The notes under the pieces are model-generated. The model was given only the letters and a program-made list of their open reading frames with translations, made no database searches and was not told the DNA's origin. A program made the position numbers and the translations under genes. 37,353 nucleotides of DNA from Candidatus Parcubacteria bacterium. Lineage in GTDB: Bacteria; Patescibacteriota; Patescibacteriia; Patescibacteriales; UBA12075. The stretch covers positions 1 to 37,353 of the forward strand of contig JAGLIO010000074.1 of NCBI GenBank assembly GCA_023142915.1. Reading direction: 5' to 3'. Positions 7,652 through 16,520 of this stretch are shown here, piece after piece (the stretch's first letter is position 1; each line of letters opens with the position of its first letter).

Positions 7652-8164
7652 CTACAATTTAAACCCGATTTCAGTTTTATCGCCTTCTTTTTTATTAAAC
7701 TCATCTAAAATTTTATAAATATCTATAATTTTATTATCATATTTATTTTCTAATTCTGCCATTTTCATAGCCAAGCCATCATAAGTTGAAACAAACTTTC
7801 TTATATTTACAAAAGTTCGCATAATTGCGATATTAACCTCTATTGCTTTCTCGCTATTCAAAACACTGGATAACATAGCAATGCCCTGTTCAGTAAAAAC
7901 ATAAGGAAAATATCGCTGCCCACCCCAACTTGAGGTCACAATTTGTGACCTCAAGATTTCAAACTCTTCTTTTATTAATCTAAACATAAAATCTTCTGGA
8001 AATCTTTTTGTATTTCTTCTGACTGCTTGATTAAAAACTTTAGTCTCCACGCCATAAAGACTAGCCAAATCTCGATCAAGTATAACTTTTTGTCTTCTTA
8101 TTAAAAATATTTTACTCTCAACAATATCCTGCGATACAATATTTAATTCTTTTATTTTTGACAT
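7652..8164 (-). CDS. ORF6N-domain DNA-binding protein
   Basis: 170 residues. The N-terminal half has the ORF6N signature: IFLIRRQKVILDRDLASLYGVETKVFNQAVRRNTKRFPEDFMFRL, then FVFTEQGIAMLSSVLNSEKAIEVNIAIMRTF in slightly different form (YVFTEQGIAMLSSVL). The tail is a predicted coiled coil (AELENKYDNKIIDIYKILDEF). Such proteins occur in phages and in many bacterial chromosomes and are thought to bind DNA. It lies between two prepilin genes on the same strand, 24 bases after the pilin at 8189. It could regulate the pilins or be an independent cargo gene. Confidence 0.88.
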   Translation of the reverse strand: MSKIKELNIVSQDIVESKIFLIRRQKVILDRDLASLYGVETKVFNQAVRRNTKRFPEDFMFRLIKEEFEILRSQIVTSSWGGQRYFPYVFTEQGIAMLSSVLNSEKAIEVNIAIMRTFVNIRKFVSTYDGLAMKMAELENKYDNKIIDIYKILDEFNKKEGDKTEIGFKL

Positions 8165-8188
8165 AAAATTTATAAACCACAGATTATT

Positions 8189-8677
8189 TTACCACCCCCT
8201 AATCATCTTCACTCCATCCTCCTCCAAAGTATAAACAAGCGCGTATTCGCTGCCTGTTGCGTCGGTAACATAACGATATATGTAAGTATTGTTTGTCGTT
8301 GCTAAATTATCATCATTTATCGGATCAATCGGCATTATCATTATAATCGGACGCGCTCCCGCGGTTAAATCAGCTCCTAATACATTTAAATAACACCAAG
8401 AACCGTCATCAACAGCATCGCCGACTGTCGCGCCAAAATCAGCTGCCGCTCCATCCCAAAGCCCGCAAATAGGATAATGCGCGTTCTCAAAATTATACAA
8501 ACTAAGCGCTGTTCTAATTTGCGCCATATCGCCCTTGCGCAAAGCATCACGCGCCTTAACGCGCGCGGAATTCAAAGACACGACTGAAAAAGAAGAAAGA
8601 ATGCCAATGATGCTGATCACAACCAAAAGCTCTATTAAAGTAAAACCGCGTCTGTTTATTTTATAATTAAATTGCAT
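8189..8677 (-). CDS. Type IV prepilin
   Basis: 162 residues. Leader MQFNYKINRRG, then [24 protein letters not shown] with Gly-1 and Glu+5, then the RDALRKGDMAQIRTALSLYNFENAHYP helix and loop. A cysteine pair (ICGLWDG and WCYLN) may close a loop, and DPINDDNLATTNNTYIYRY matches the conserved pilin end. It is 87 bases downstream of pilC and has its own extended -10 promoter, so it can be made both with and apart from the assembly operon. Confidence 0.93.
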   Translation of the reverse strand: MQFNYKINRRGFTLIELLVVISIIGILSSFSVVSLNSARVKARDALRKGDMAQIRTALSLYNFENAHYPICGLWDGAAADFGATVGDAVDDGSWCYLNVLGADLTAGARPIIMIMPIDPINDDNLATTNNTYIYRYVTDATGSEYALVYTLEEDGVKMIRGW

Positions 8678-8703
8678 GATAAAATTTTAATAATTCCAAA
8701 TTT

Positions 8704-8732
8704 ATTATACCACAAATCTATAATATTATAAA
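8704..8732 (-). promoter_or_regulatory. Promoter of the 8189-8677 pilin
   Basis: On the minus strand TTTATA (8732-8727), 17 bases, then TATAAT (8709-8704) preceded by TGTGG. The element TTTGTGGTATAATAAA is identical to that upstream of pilM. Confidence 0.6.
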
Positions 8733-8764
8733 AAATTAAAAAATAAACACAAAAATAATTAATT

Positions 8765-9970
8765 TTAGAAGTTTGAAGACATCTGGTACATTGGCAGGAT
8801 AATTGCCGCGACCATAAGACCGACGCCGATGCCCATGACAACCATAATTATCGGCTCCATTAAAGTCATTAGGTTCGCGACCATATTATCTATTTCTCTG
8901 CCGTAAAAATCGGTAATGCGCTCCAAAATAACATCCAGCTTGCCTGTTTTTTCTCCAATACTCATCATCTGCGAAACCATATTCGGAATGTCTTTGCTGC
9001 CTGAAAAAACCAATGAAATTGAATTGCCGTCTTCAATCTCTTTTTTAGTCGCCAATATCAAATCTTTATAAACTTGATTTTCCACAACCTCGGACACAAT
9101 TAATAATCCCTTGGAAATATTAACTCCGCCGACTAAAAGAGTGTGAAGCGAACGGGTAAAGCGCACTAAATAAATCAAGCGGAACAAACGACCGAAAATC
9201 GGCAAATGCAAAAGAATTCTGTCAATAACTTTTTTAAAAGCAGGTATTTTTTTTACAATTTTAAAGCCGACTATCAAACCTATTAAAACAATCAAAACCA
9301 GCCACCAAAAACCTGCTAAAAAATCCGATACCGCCACTAATATTTTAGTTGCCATCGGCAATTCAGCTCCAGTTTCAATAAGCACGGCTGTTAACTTCGG
9401 CACCACAAACACCATCATAATAACGCCGACAGCGGTTAAGCCGCAAAATACAAAAGCCGGATAAATCATAGCGCCCTTAATTTTGGAAGTCATGTCATAA
9501 TCCTTTTCCAATTCATCAGCCAAATAATTCAAAACTTCATCAAGCTTACCTGAGGTCTCGCCAGAACGGACAACATTAACATAAAATTTGGAAAAAATAT
9601 GCGGCTTCTTGCCTAAAGCGTCTGACAAGCGCGCGCCTTCGTCAATATCATCGGCAATTTCAGAAATTGCCATTTTTAATTTAACATTGGAGGCTTGCTC
9701 GGTAAGCAATTTCAAAGACTGCACTAAAGCGACATTAGCGGAAATCAAAACCGAAAACTGGCGGGAAAACGCAACCAGTTCTTTGGCTTTTACGCCTCCA
9801 ATTACAATAGAAAAATTGCCAAACCCGCCTGCTTTGGTTTTTTCCAAAGAAACTATATTTAAATGTTTATCTTTCAGCAAATCAATCGCCGCTTCTTCGC
9901 TCTCAGCCTCAACCAAACCGGAAACGGTTTTATTATCTTGATTTGTAGCGCTATATTTAAATGCTTGCAT
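8765..9970 (-). CDS. pilC: Type IV pilus inner-membrane platform protein PilC (GspF family)
   Basis: 401 residues, normal length for the family. It has a short N-terminal domain (FKYSATNQDNKTVSGLVEAESEEAAIDLL), then two T2SSF domains, each ending in membrane helices: VAFSRQFSVLISANVALVQSLKLL near residue 75 and FTRSLHTLLVGGVNISKGLL near 275, and a C-terminal helix LMEPIIMVVMGIGVGLMVAAIILPMYQM. It forms the rotating platform driven by PilB. It starts 3 bases after the response regulator gene ends, so it is in the same operon. Confidence 0.96.
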   Translation of the reverse strand: MQAFKYSATNQDNKTVSGLVEAESEEAAIDLLKDKHLNIVSLEKTKAGGFGNFSIVIGGVKAKELVAFSRQFSVLISANVALVQSLKLLTEQASNVKLKMAISEIADDIDEGARLSDALGKKPHIFSKFYVNVVRSGETSGKLDEVLNYLADELEKDYDMTSKIKGAMIYPAFVFCGLTAVGVIMMVFVVPKLTAVLIETGAELPMATKILVAVSDFLAGFWWLVLIVLIGLIVGFKIVKKIPAFKKVIDRILLHLPIFGRLFRLIYLVRFTRSLHTLLVGGVNISKGLLIVSEVVENQVYKDLILATKKEIEDGNSISLVFSGSKDIPNMVSQMMSIGEKTGKLDVILERITDFYGREIDNMVANLMTLMEPIIMVVMGIGVGLMVAAIILPMYQMSSNF

Positions 9971-9973
9971 ATT

Positions 9974-10363
9974 CTAGTCTCGTCCCAATATTTTTTTAAT
10001 CCTTGTAACAACTTCCGAAGGCATAAAATGGGCTTTAATTAAATAATCATCCGCGCCTAAAATCAGGCCCTTTTCAATTTCATCTTTTTGGTTTAAATTC
10101 GTCAAAAGAATAATTGGAATTTTTTTTGTATCCTCATCAGCTTTCAATTTTTCCAACACCTCAAAACCGTTCATTTTCGGCATTAAAATATCCAATAGAA
10201 TTATATCAGAGTCTGTTTTTTTTGCCGCCTCCAAGCCTTTCTCGCCGTCATCCGCGGTTGCGACAACAAACCCCTCGGCTTCAAATTTTATTGAATACAT
10301 GCTTAATAAAAAAGGATCGTCTTCAATTAAAAGAATTTTAATAGGATTATTTTTGTCTGTCAT
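9974..10363 (-). CDS. Stand-alone CheY-like response regulator in the pilus operon
   Basis: 129 residues, a single receiver domain without an output domain. Acidic pocket Glu14-Asp15-Asp16, phospho-acceptor Asp58 (LLDILMPKMNGFEVL), switch Thr88 and invariant Lys110 are all present. It sits between pilB (27-base gap) and pilC (3-base gap), which suggests that it acts on pilus motors or assembly by protein contact, like PilG/PilH-type receivers. No histidine kinase is encoded in the window. A second similar receiver is at 35448. Confidence 0.93.
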   Translation of the reverse strand: MTDKNNPIKILLIEDDPFLLSMYSIKFEAEGFVVATADDGEKGLEAAKKTDSDIILLDILMPKMNGFEVLEKLKADEDTKKIPIILLTNLNQKDEIEKGLILGADDYLIKAHFMPSEVVTRIKKILGRD

Positions 10364-10390
10364 ATTTTTATTATTATGTTAATTGTTAAT

Positions 10391-12133
10391 TTAATCCTTC
10401 ATCACCCTCATAACCTCCTCCATTGTCGTGATTCCCTGTAAAACTTTTAATATTCCATCTTGTTTTATAGCAATAAATTCTTGCGTGCTTAATATTTGCT
10501 CCATGCTTAAATCGCGATTGCCGTCAAAAATCAATCTTTTTAACTTTTTATTTATATCCAAAACCTCCACAACTGACACCCTGCCGAAGTAACCGCTGTT
10601 GCCGCAGCGCGGACAGCCTTTGCCATGGTAAAAAGTTAATTTTTCCGAATTAAAGCCTTTAACTATTTTATTAATATATTTTTCATCAATATCGCTTATT
10701 TTCGCCTTTACTTCCGATAAAATATCTTTTGGAATTTCAAATTCCTCTTTGCAGTGCGGGCATATTTTTCGCGCTAAGCGCTGTGCAATTACCGTATGAA
10801 CGGTTGAGCCCAGTAAAAAAGGCTCAATGCGCATATCAAGCAAGCGCGGTATAGCGCCAACTGCGCTATTCGTATGCAAAGTGGATAAAACCACGTGTCC
10901 GGTTAAAGCGGCGTGAATCGCCAATTCCGCTGTTTCTTCATCGCGAATTTCTCCAACCATAATTACGTCAGGGTCTTGCCTTAAAAAAGACCTCAGACCT
11001 GTTGAAAAAGTGTAGCCGATCGTAGGTTTGACCTGCGACTGATTAACACCTTTTATTTGATACTCAACCGGATCTTCCAATGTGGAAATATTTACGCCTT
11101 CCTTATTTAAAATATCAATCATTGAAAACAAAGTGGTTGATTTGCCAGAGCCGGTAGGGCCTGTTACCAAAAGCAAGCCTTCGGTTTTTTTTAAATTATT
11201 TTCCACCACTTTTAACTGCCTTCCCTGAAAGCCCAAATCAAGCAAAGTCGGAGCGCCTTTAGTCGTATCTAAAATTCTCATAACCACTTTTTCCGAACCG
11301 ACCAAAGGCAGGATTGAAACGCGAAAATCAATTTCTTTTTTATTTATAAGCAGGCGAATGCGCCCGTCTTGCGGAATTCTGGTTTCGTCAATTTTTAAAT
11401 TCGCCATTACTTTTACGCGGGCGACAATCGCGTTATGCACATTGCGCGGCAGCACCAAAGAAGTATGCAATATGCCGTCAATGCGATACCTGACTCTGCT
11501 TTCCGAATGCAAAGGCTCAATATGAATATCGCTTGCGCCTCCTTCAACCGCGTGGCGTATTATAACTGAAACGATTTTTGCAACTGGAGCGCTCTTGGTT
11601 ATTTCTTCCAAATCAATCTTATCCTTGTCGTCAACCGTCATTAATTCCTCTTCCTCTGACTCTTTGGATTCTATTGCCGAAGAAAGCTCTTCAGAAATTG
11701 ATTCATATTTTTTAATCGCTTGGGCGAAACTGTTTATTGAAACAAGAAAATATTCAACTTCCAAGCCGTTTCCTTTAGCCAAAAAATCCATTGCCTCAAT
11801 CGCTTTAAAATTATCAGGATCAATTATTCCGACTTTTATTTTCTGGTCGTCTTTTGAAAAACATATAATTTTATAATTTTCCGCAACCTCTTTGGAAATT
11901 ATATTGATTATATCTTTATCAATATCTTTTTCCTGCAAATTTTCATAAGGCAGATTATAAAGCGTTGCCTTAAGCTTTGTCAGATCTTCCAAACCGATTA
12001 TTTTCTTATTTACCAAAATTTCTTCAATATTCTTTTTGTTCGCTTTTGCCTCTTCTTTAAATTCAATTATTTGCTCTTGCGTTAACATTTGATTTTCAAC
12101 CAAATGCCTTAAAATTTCTTCCTGTTTTGCCAT
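10391..12133 (-). CDS. pilB: Type IV pilus extension ATPase PilB (GspE family)
   Basis: 580 residues. The N-terminal domain (about 1-150) is of the MshEN/GspE type. The ATPase core contains the Walker A motif GPTGSGKS (325-332), the Asp box (VEYQIKGVNQ region), Walker B DPDVIMVGEIRDEE and the His box HAALTGHVVLSTLHTN. A tetracysteine zinc site is complete (Cys458, Cys461, Cys507, Cys510), typical of PilB/GspE and not of the retraction ATPase PilT. It powers pilin addition at the inner membrane. It lies 7 bases after the small PilP-position gene. Confidence 0.97.
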   Translation of the reverse strand: MAKQEEILRHLVENQMLTQEQIIEFKEEAKANKKNIEEILVNKKIIGLEDLTKLKATLYNLPYENLQEKDIDKDIINIISKEVAENYKIICFSKDDQKIKVGIIDPDNFKAIEAMDFLAKGNGLEVEYFLVSINSFAQAIKKYESISEELSSAIESKESEEEELMTVDDKDKIDLEEITKSAPVAKIVSVIIRHAVEGGASDIHIEPLHSESRVRYRIDGILHTSLVLPRNVHNAIVARVKVMANLKIDETRIPQDGRIRLLINKKEIDFRVSILPLVGSEKVVMRILDTTKGAPTLLDLGFQGRQLKVVENNLKKTEGLLLVTGPTGSGKSTTLFSMIDILNKEGVNISTLEDPVEYQIKGVNQSQVKPTIGYTFSTGLRSFLRQDPDVIMVGEIRDEETAELAIHAALTGHVVLSTLHTNSAVGAIPRLLDMRIEPFLLGSTVHTVIAQRLARKICPHCKEEFEIPKDILSEVKAKISDIDEKYINKIVKGFNSEKLTFYHGKGCPRCGNSGYFGRVSVVEVLDINKKLKRLIFDGNRDLSMEQILSTQEFIAIKQDGILKVLQGITTMEEVMRVMKD

Positions 12134-12140
12134 ATATTAA

Positions 12141-12437
12141 TTATTTCGTAAAAGGATTTTTTTTGCCAATTTTTAAATCCTCTATATCTTTAATTTTAAC
12201 TGAATTATCTTTTAAGCCTCTATAACGGCTATCTCTCAAAAAACCTGAGTCAAATTTTTTAGTCGGCATATCAAGCGCTTTAAAATCCGTTTGCGGAGCC
12301 AAAAGAGAGTCTTCTTTTTTATCGCTGCCGGTAAAAATATGATCTTTCAACAGCAAAACAGCGATAATAATAAAAATTACGCCTAAGACAGCTCCGTAAA
12401 TTAAATTTTTCTTTTGATTAGATTTCTGCGTTAACAT
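12141..12437 (-). CDS. Small pilus-operon membrane protein at the PilP position
   Basis: 98 residues: a short cytoplasmic start, one membrane helix (about 12-30), then an extracytoplasmic tail that ends LKDNSVKIKDIEDLKIGKKNPFTK. The terminal G-(K/R)-x-(N/D)-PF signature resembles the end of PilP-like linker regions, and the gene stands where pilP stands in diderm operons. No secretin or lipobox is present, so this would be a reduced, monoderm version. It overlaps pilO by 20 bases. Assignment to PilP function is inference from position and the short motif. Confidence 0.55.
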   Translation of the reverse strand: MLTQKSNQKKNLIYGAVLGVIFIIIAVLLLKDHIFTGSDKKEDSLLAPQTDFKALDMPTKKFDSGFLRDSRYRGLKDNSVKIKDIEDLKIGKKNPFTK

Positions 12438-13083
12438 CTTGTTTATCTTTTAAATAATATGATGTAACCGTTAAATTTAAAGCTCCGGCTTCCATGTCAA
12501 AATTCAATTCATTAATATCCAATATCTGCAATTTTTTTTCAAACGTAAATAATACTTTTTTAAAATGTTCATAATCGCTAACTCCTGAAATTGACAAATC
12601 TATTTTAAGTTCATCTATGTCGGAAACCGGTGCTGCTGTGCCAACATCCGTTTCCACGCGCCTGCTTCTTGAATTATTTGCTGTCTGGCTTTCATATATT
12701 TCAATAGAATCAAGAATCAAGCCTTGGCGCAGAATAAAAGCCTCCATATTTGTAAATAAAAAATTTTTCTTGATTTTTTCAGGAATCATTATGCTTATTC
12801 TTTGCTTTTCGGTCTCGCTAACGCTTTCATAAGCCAAGCGATATTCTTGCAATTTTTCCAATTTTTTTCCAAGCATTGCTTTATTATTTTCCTTATTTTC
12901 ATTAACAGCTTCAATATTATTTTTTATGCTATCCTGCTTGGCTTTAATAATATAAAAATAACCGATGTATAATAATAAAACAACCGCCAGCGCGACAATA
13001 AAACCAAAATATTTAAGCAAAAATAAATTTATTTTATTCTGCATTTCTTTATTTTGTTTGCTGCTTATTTCCGGTTTGTTCAT
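12418..13083 (-). CDS. pilO: Type IV pilus alignment protein, PilO-like
   Basis: 221 residues. One membrane helix (about 27-50) is followed by a coiled coil (SIKNNIEAVNENKENNKAMLGKKLEKLQEYRLAY) and a ferredoxin-like domain with GVSDYEHFKKVLFTFEKKLQILDINELNF, the pattern of PilO. PilO pairs with PilN in the inner membrane to link PilM to the outer parts. It overlaps pilN by 4 bases (ATGA) and the next gene by 20 bases, so translation is coupled. Confidence 0.85.
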   Translation of the reverse strand: MNKPEISSKQNKEMQNKINLFLLKYFGFIVALAVVLLLYIGYFYIIKAKQDSIKNNIEAVNENKENNKAMLGKKLEKLQEYRLAYESVSETEKQRISIMIPEKIKKNFLFTNMEAFILRQGLILDSIEIYESQTANNSRSRRVETDVGTAAPVSDIDELKIDLSISGVSDYEHFKKVLFTFEKKLQILDINELNFDMEAGALNLTVTSYYLKDKQDVNAEI

Positions 13084-14051
13084 TTTATTTTAAAAATATC
13101 CGGAGATAACTCCAGTTCTAATGAATATTTTACGCCGCTTTTTATTTTTTCATCTTCTTCGCCTTCCTCGTTCATTGATCCTGATAAAGTGTTTGCTTTT
13201 AGCACATGCTTGTCAGCCCTTAAAATTCTTAGCTGATTATCAATATCGCTATAATTTTTAGCAACCGCCTCAAAATTAAAAGTTCCGGCAATATCGCCTG
13301 AAACGCTGCTTGTGTAATAAGTATTGGATAAAGTATTTTCTTCCAAAAATTTAAAAAAATTAGTCCAATGTATGTGGCTATCAAGCAAATCCGCGGCAAT
13401 ATTCAATTTTTCTTGAAACTCAATAATTTCCTGGTTCTGCTCTTCAAGCTTATCAATTTTAACATTTAAAACTTTAATCTCCCTGTCCAAGTCCTTGCCC
13501 TCTAAACCGGACGCGTATTCCTTGTAAATCAATTGCGCGTAAAAACCGCCGATTACCAAAACAACAAAAACCAAGCCGAATAAAATAAAAATGATATTTT
13601 TTTTCCAATTTATGTAAGTTGTGACATCCTCTTTGATTAAATTGGTTTTTAAAGTGGCTTCCAGCGAATATCCGGAACTATCAATTTTATTAATTCCGGA
13701 TTTCAAACCCGCAAGACTTAAACCGCTTTTAACGGACTTTTTCTGATTTGAATTCGGAGCGGCGATTTTTATATTTTTCTTTACTGAAAAACTTTTGTCT
13801 TGCTTTTCCGTTTTTAAAGCTTCGTTATATTCATTTAAAAAACGCTTTTTAGCCGCAAAATCAGAATTATTATCAATAATATTGTTTTGCGATTTTTTAA
13901 AAAAAGAAAAGAAACCCTTTTTATTTTCTTCCAAAGGCTGATTGTCTGCCAAGCCGCTATCAGGCGACGTCCACGCGATTTTCTCTTTCTCTTCTTTTAG
14001 CCCGGCTTTTTTTACATTTTCTTGATTTGTTACAAAGTTATTGCCGCTCAT
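13080..14051 (-). CDS. pilN: Type IV pilus assembly protein, PilN-like, with a long cytoplasmic N-terminus
   Basis: 323 residues. The first 150 are polar and probably disordered, with charged and proline-poor linkers. A membrane helix is at about 152-174, then a coiled coil (DLDREIKVLNVKIDKLEEQNQEIIEFQEKLN) and a domain with HIHWTNFFKFLEENTLSNTYYTSSV and FEAVAKNYSDIDNQLRILRA, as in PilN-family proteins. Canonical PilN is about 200 residues with only a short N-terminal PilM-binding peptide (INLLP), which is not seen here. Order after pilM supports the call. Confidence 0.82.
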   Translation of the reverse strand: MSGNNFVTNQENVKKAGLKEEKEKIAWTSPDSGLADNQPLEENKKGFFSFFKKSQNNIIDNNSDFAAKKRFLNEYNEALKTEKQDKSFSVKKNIKIAAPNSNQKKSVKSGLSLAGLKSGINKIDSSGYSLEATLKTNLIKEDVTTYINWKKNIIFILFGLVFVVLVIGGFYAQLIYKEYASGLEGKDLDREIKVLNVKIDKLEEQNQEIIEFQEKLNIAADLLDSHIHWTNFFKFLEENTLSNTYYTSSVSGDIAGTFNFEAVAKNYSDIDNQLRILRADKHVLKANTLSGSMNEEGEEDEKIKSGVKYSLELELSPDIFKIK

Positions 14052-14094
14052 AAATTACAAATTAATAAATAATGCGAATACTACAAATTATATT

Positions 14095-15150
14095 TTATTC
14101 TAATTCCCTAATAGCCAAGCCGATTGCTACTGCCAGTCTGGGACCGATCTCTTGCAATAACGGCTTTAATTCTTCCGGATAAGAAACTCTGGACCAAGGA
14201 TCTCCGATAATTACTTTCATATCCAAAATTTTAGCCAAATATTTGGTCAAATCAGGCAAAAGCGCTGAACCGCCTGACAAAACAATCTTTTCAATTTTTT
14301 TATTATTCTTATCCTGGAAATGATTGATGGCGTATTTTATCTCATTAACTACCGGCGAAACAGCGTCAATAATCGCTTTCGGCGCCTTGCTGCCGGGCGA
14401 AGCAATCGCGGAAACGCCCAAATCATATTTGAATTGTTCGGACTTATCCAAAGAAATATTTAAATTCTTGGCTATCGCTTCTGTTATTTTTTCTCCTCCA
14501 ACGTCAATGCTACGATTCAATATGGGAATAATGGAATCAACCACAGACACATCCGTGGTGCTGGCGCCGACTTCAACCAGCATTATTGTTGATTTATCAT
14601 TTCCAAGCAAAGAGCGAATCAGGGAAAAAGTTTCCGTTTCCAAGCTTAATAAATTTATTTTTGCCAATTTAAAAATTTCAATATATTTTTTCACTAAAAT
14701 TCGCGGCGCTCCCGTTAATAAAACTTTAATATTATTAACATTTTGTTTGTTATTTTTTTCTTTCTGGCTAGCGTCAATTTCTTTCCAATCCAAAATCATA
14801 TCTTCCAATGGAAGCGGAATTACTTTTTTTGCCTCCCAATGAATAGCCGAAGCAATATCTTTTTTGGAAACATTGGATAAATTCAAAATTGAAGAAAAAA
14901 CAGAAAAAGTCGGCAAAGCGGAAATCGCGCTTTGCGCGCTTATTCCGGCTTCTCTGATAATTTTTTTTATCACACGAGCGGAAAGCTCGGGATTATTCTG
15001 CCAATCCATGGTTTTTGATTTTTCACTTTCGCTAAAGCCATAGCTTGCCAGTTTAATTTTTCCGCTTTCTTTTTTTAGCTCAACAATTTTTATGCCGGTG
15101 CTGCCGATATCTATGCCCATATAGCTTGCCGAATTTGATAATAACGCCAT
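14095..15150 (-). CDS. pilM: Type IV pilus actin-like ATPase PilM
   Basis: 351 residues, the usual PilM length. Actin/FtsA-fold nucleotide-binding features are visible: MGIDIGSTGIKIVELKK near residue 11, STIMLVEVGASTTDVSVV near 200 and KIVLSGGSALLPDLTKYLA near 290. The cytoplasmic PilM ring binds the N-terminus of PilN and links the alignment complex to the motor. It is the first gene of the operon, preceded by an extended -10 promoter at 15245. Confidence 0.93.
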   Translation of the reverse strand: MALLSNSASYMGIDIGSTGIKIVELKKESGKIKLASYGFSESEKSKTMDWQNNPELSARVIKKIIREAGISAQSAISALPTFSVFSSILNLSNVSKKDIASAIHWEAKKVIPLPLEDMILDWKEIDASQKEKNNKQNVNNIKVLLTGAPRILVKKYIEIFKLAKINLLSLETETFSLIRSLLGNDKSTIMLVEVGASTTDVSVVDSIIPILNRSIDVGGEKITEAIAKNLNISLDKSEQFKYDLGVSAIASPGSKAPKAIIDAVSPVVNEIKYAINHFQDKNNKKIEKIVLSGGSALLPDLTKYLAKILDMKVIIGDPWSRVSYPEELKPLLQEIGPRLAVAIGLAIRELE

Positions 15151-15158
15151 AAAGTATT

Positions 15159-15187
15159 TTGCGCGATTTCTTAATTTGTAGTATAAT
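15159..15187 (+). promoter_or_regulatory. Possible plus-strand promoter of the 15282 gene
   Basis: TTGCGC (15159-15164), 17 bases, TATAAT (15182-15187). It lies between the divergent pilM and 15282 genes. Confidence 0.45.
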
Positions 15188-15244
15188 TTATATACATCTG
15201 AAATTACTGTCTCTAGCGCATGCTAATAAATATTTTCTTTTTTT

Positions 15245-15272
15245 ATTATACCACAAAACAGCGCTTAAACAA
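15245..15272 (-). promoter_or_regulatory. Promoter of the pilM operon
   Basis: The minus strand carries TGTGGTATAAT (-10 at 15250-15245) with a weak TTGTTT 16 bases upstream. The 16-base element TTTGTGGTATAATAAA recurs upstream of the 8677 pilin. Confidence 0.55.
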
Positions 15273-15281
15273 AATACTTTT

Positions 15282-16517
15282 ATGAATTTTTGGCATAAAT
15301 ACCAAAAACTTATTCTAATAACGGGTTTTCTTGCTATTTGTTTATCAATCGGCTATTTTTTGTATTTAATATTCTTTAAACCGTCTATTCCGACAACACC
15401 CATAAACAAAGAAAAAACAAGCACCTCGAGCGTAGATGGTTTCCCTGATTCTTCCGGAGCAAAAACAATTGGCAAAACAGAAGACGACTCGCAGACAAGC
15501 GATACTTTTTTACCGCAAAACAGGATCAGCGAAATAGCCAGAGGCGGCTTAACCAAAACAAGCAAATTAAACAATGAAAGCTCCCTTAATCCCATAATCA
15601 GCTCTGATGGAAATAATTTGCAATATTACAGCAGAGAAGACGGACATTTTTATAAAATTGATAAAAACGGCAAAGCAATTTTACTGTCGGAAAAAAGATT
15701 TCACAATGTTGAAAATATTGTTTGGGCGGATACTAAAAATAAAGCTATCATTGAATATCCTGACGGAGCAAATACTTTATATAATTTTGATACAAATAAG
15801 CAAATAACACTGCCATTGCATTGGAAAGATTTTAATTTTAGTCCCGGTTCTGACGAAATCGTCATGAAAAGCATCGGTCTTGATCCGGGAAACCGCTGGC
15901 TGGCTATTGCCAGTGATGACGGTTCCAAAGTTCGCGCCCTTGAGCCATTGGGAACAAAAGACGATACAGTCTATCCTGCTTGGTCTCCCAGTAATCAAAT
16001 CGCCGCGGTTTTTACGGAAAGCCGTGATTTTGACCGCCAAGAAGTTTATTTTGTAGGACTGAATAATGAAAATTTCAAATCCACCATTGTTGACGGCCGC
16101 GGCTTCCAGCCGAAATGGTCGCCAAAAGGCGATCAATTGCTTTATAGCGTTTACTCAAGTAAAAACAATCTTAAGCCGAATCTTTGGGTGGTAAACGCGC
16201 AAGGCGAATCAATCGGCAGCGGACGAAAAAGCTTAAACATTGAAACTTGGGCGGAAAAATGCGTTTATGGCAACAGCACTGCGTTATACTGCGCTGTCCC
16301 TGAAAATCTGCCGGAAGGCGCCGGTTTGTTTCCAGAACTTGCTTTGGAAAGCAAAGACAATATCTATAAAATTGACACAAAAACCGGAGTAAAAAAATTA
16401 ATCGCCATACCTGATCAAGATTTTAGCATGTCTAATTTGATGATTAGCGAAAACGGCTATCATCTTTATTTTACTGACAATGAAAATAATAATATTCATA
16501 AGATTAAATTGAAATAA
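15282..16517 (+). CDS. Membrane-anchored beta-propeller-like (TolB/WD40-like) protein
   Basis: 411 residues from the ATG at 15282. The longer frame to a TTG at 15159 has no initiator and would precede the membrane anchor with an unlikely segment. One N-terminal membrane helix (about 10-30) is followed by a Ser/Thr-rich linker and then by repeats of TolB-propeller type: LNPIISSDGNNLQYYSREDGHFYKI, AWSPSNQIAAVFTES, QPKWSPKGDQLLYSVYS and LMISENGYHLYFTDNENNNI. It is presumably a surface scaffold. It is divergent from pilM and 3 bases ahead of comF. Confidence 0.75.
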   Translation: MNFWHKYQKLILITGFLAICLSIGYFLYLIFFKPSIPTTPINKEKTSTSSVDGFPDSSGAKTIGKTEDDSQTSDTFLPQNRISEIARGGLTKTSKLNNESSLNPIISSDGNNLQYYSREDGHFYKIDKNGKAILLSEKRFHNVENIVWADTKNKAIIEYPDGANTLYNFDTNKQITLPLHWKDFNFSPGSDEIVMKSIGLDPGNRWLAIASDDGSKVRALEPLGTKDDTVYPAWSPSNQIAAVFTESRDFDRQEVYFVGLNNENFKSTIVDGRGFQPKWSPKGDQLLYSVYSSKNNLKPNLWVVNAQGESIGSGRKSLNIETWAEKCVYGNSTALYCAVPENLPEGAGLFPELALESKDNIYKIDTKTGVKKLIAIPDQDFSMSNLMISENGYHLYFTDNENNNIHKIKLK

Positions 16518-16520
16518 TTC

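Noticed and set aside
14324-14842. A 172-residue plus-strand ORF
   Set aside because: It is antisense to pilM and shows no domain pattern; it follows the codon bias of the opposite gene.
15777-16136. A 119-residue minus-strand ORF
   Set aside because: It is antisense to the beta-propeller-like gene and has no promoter or motif of its own.
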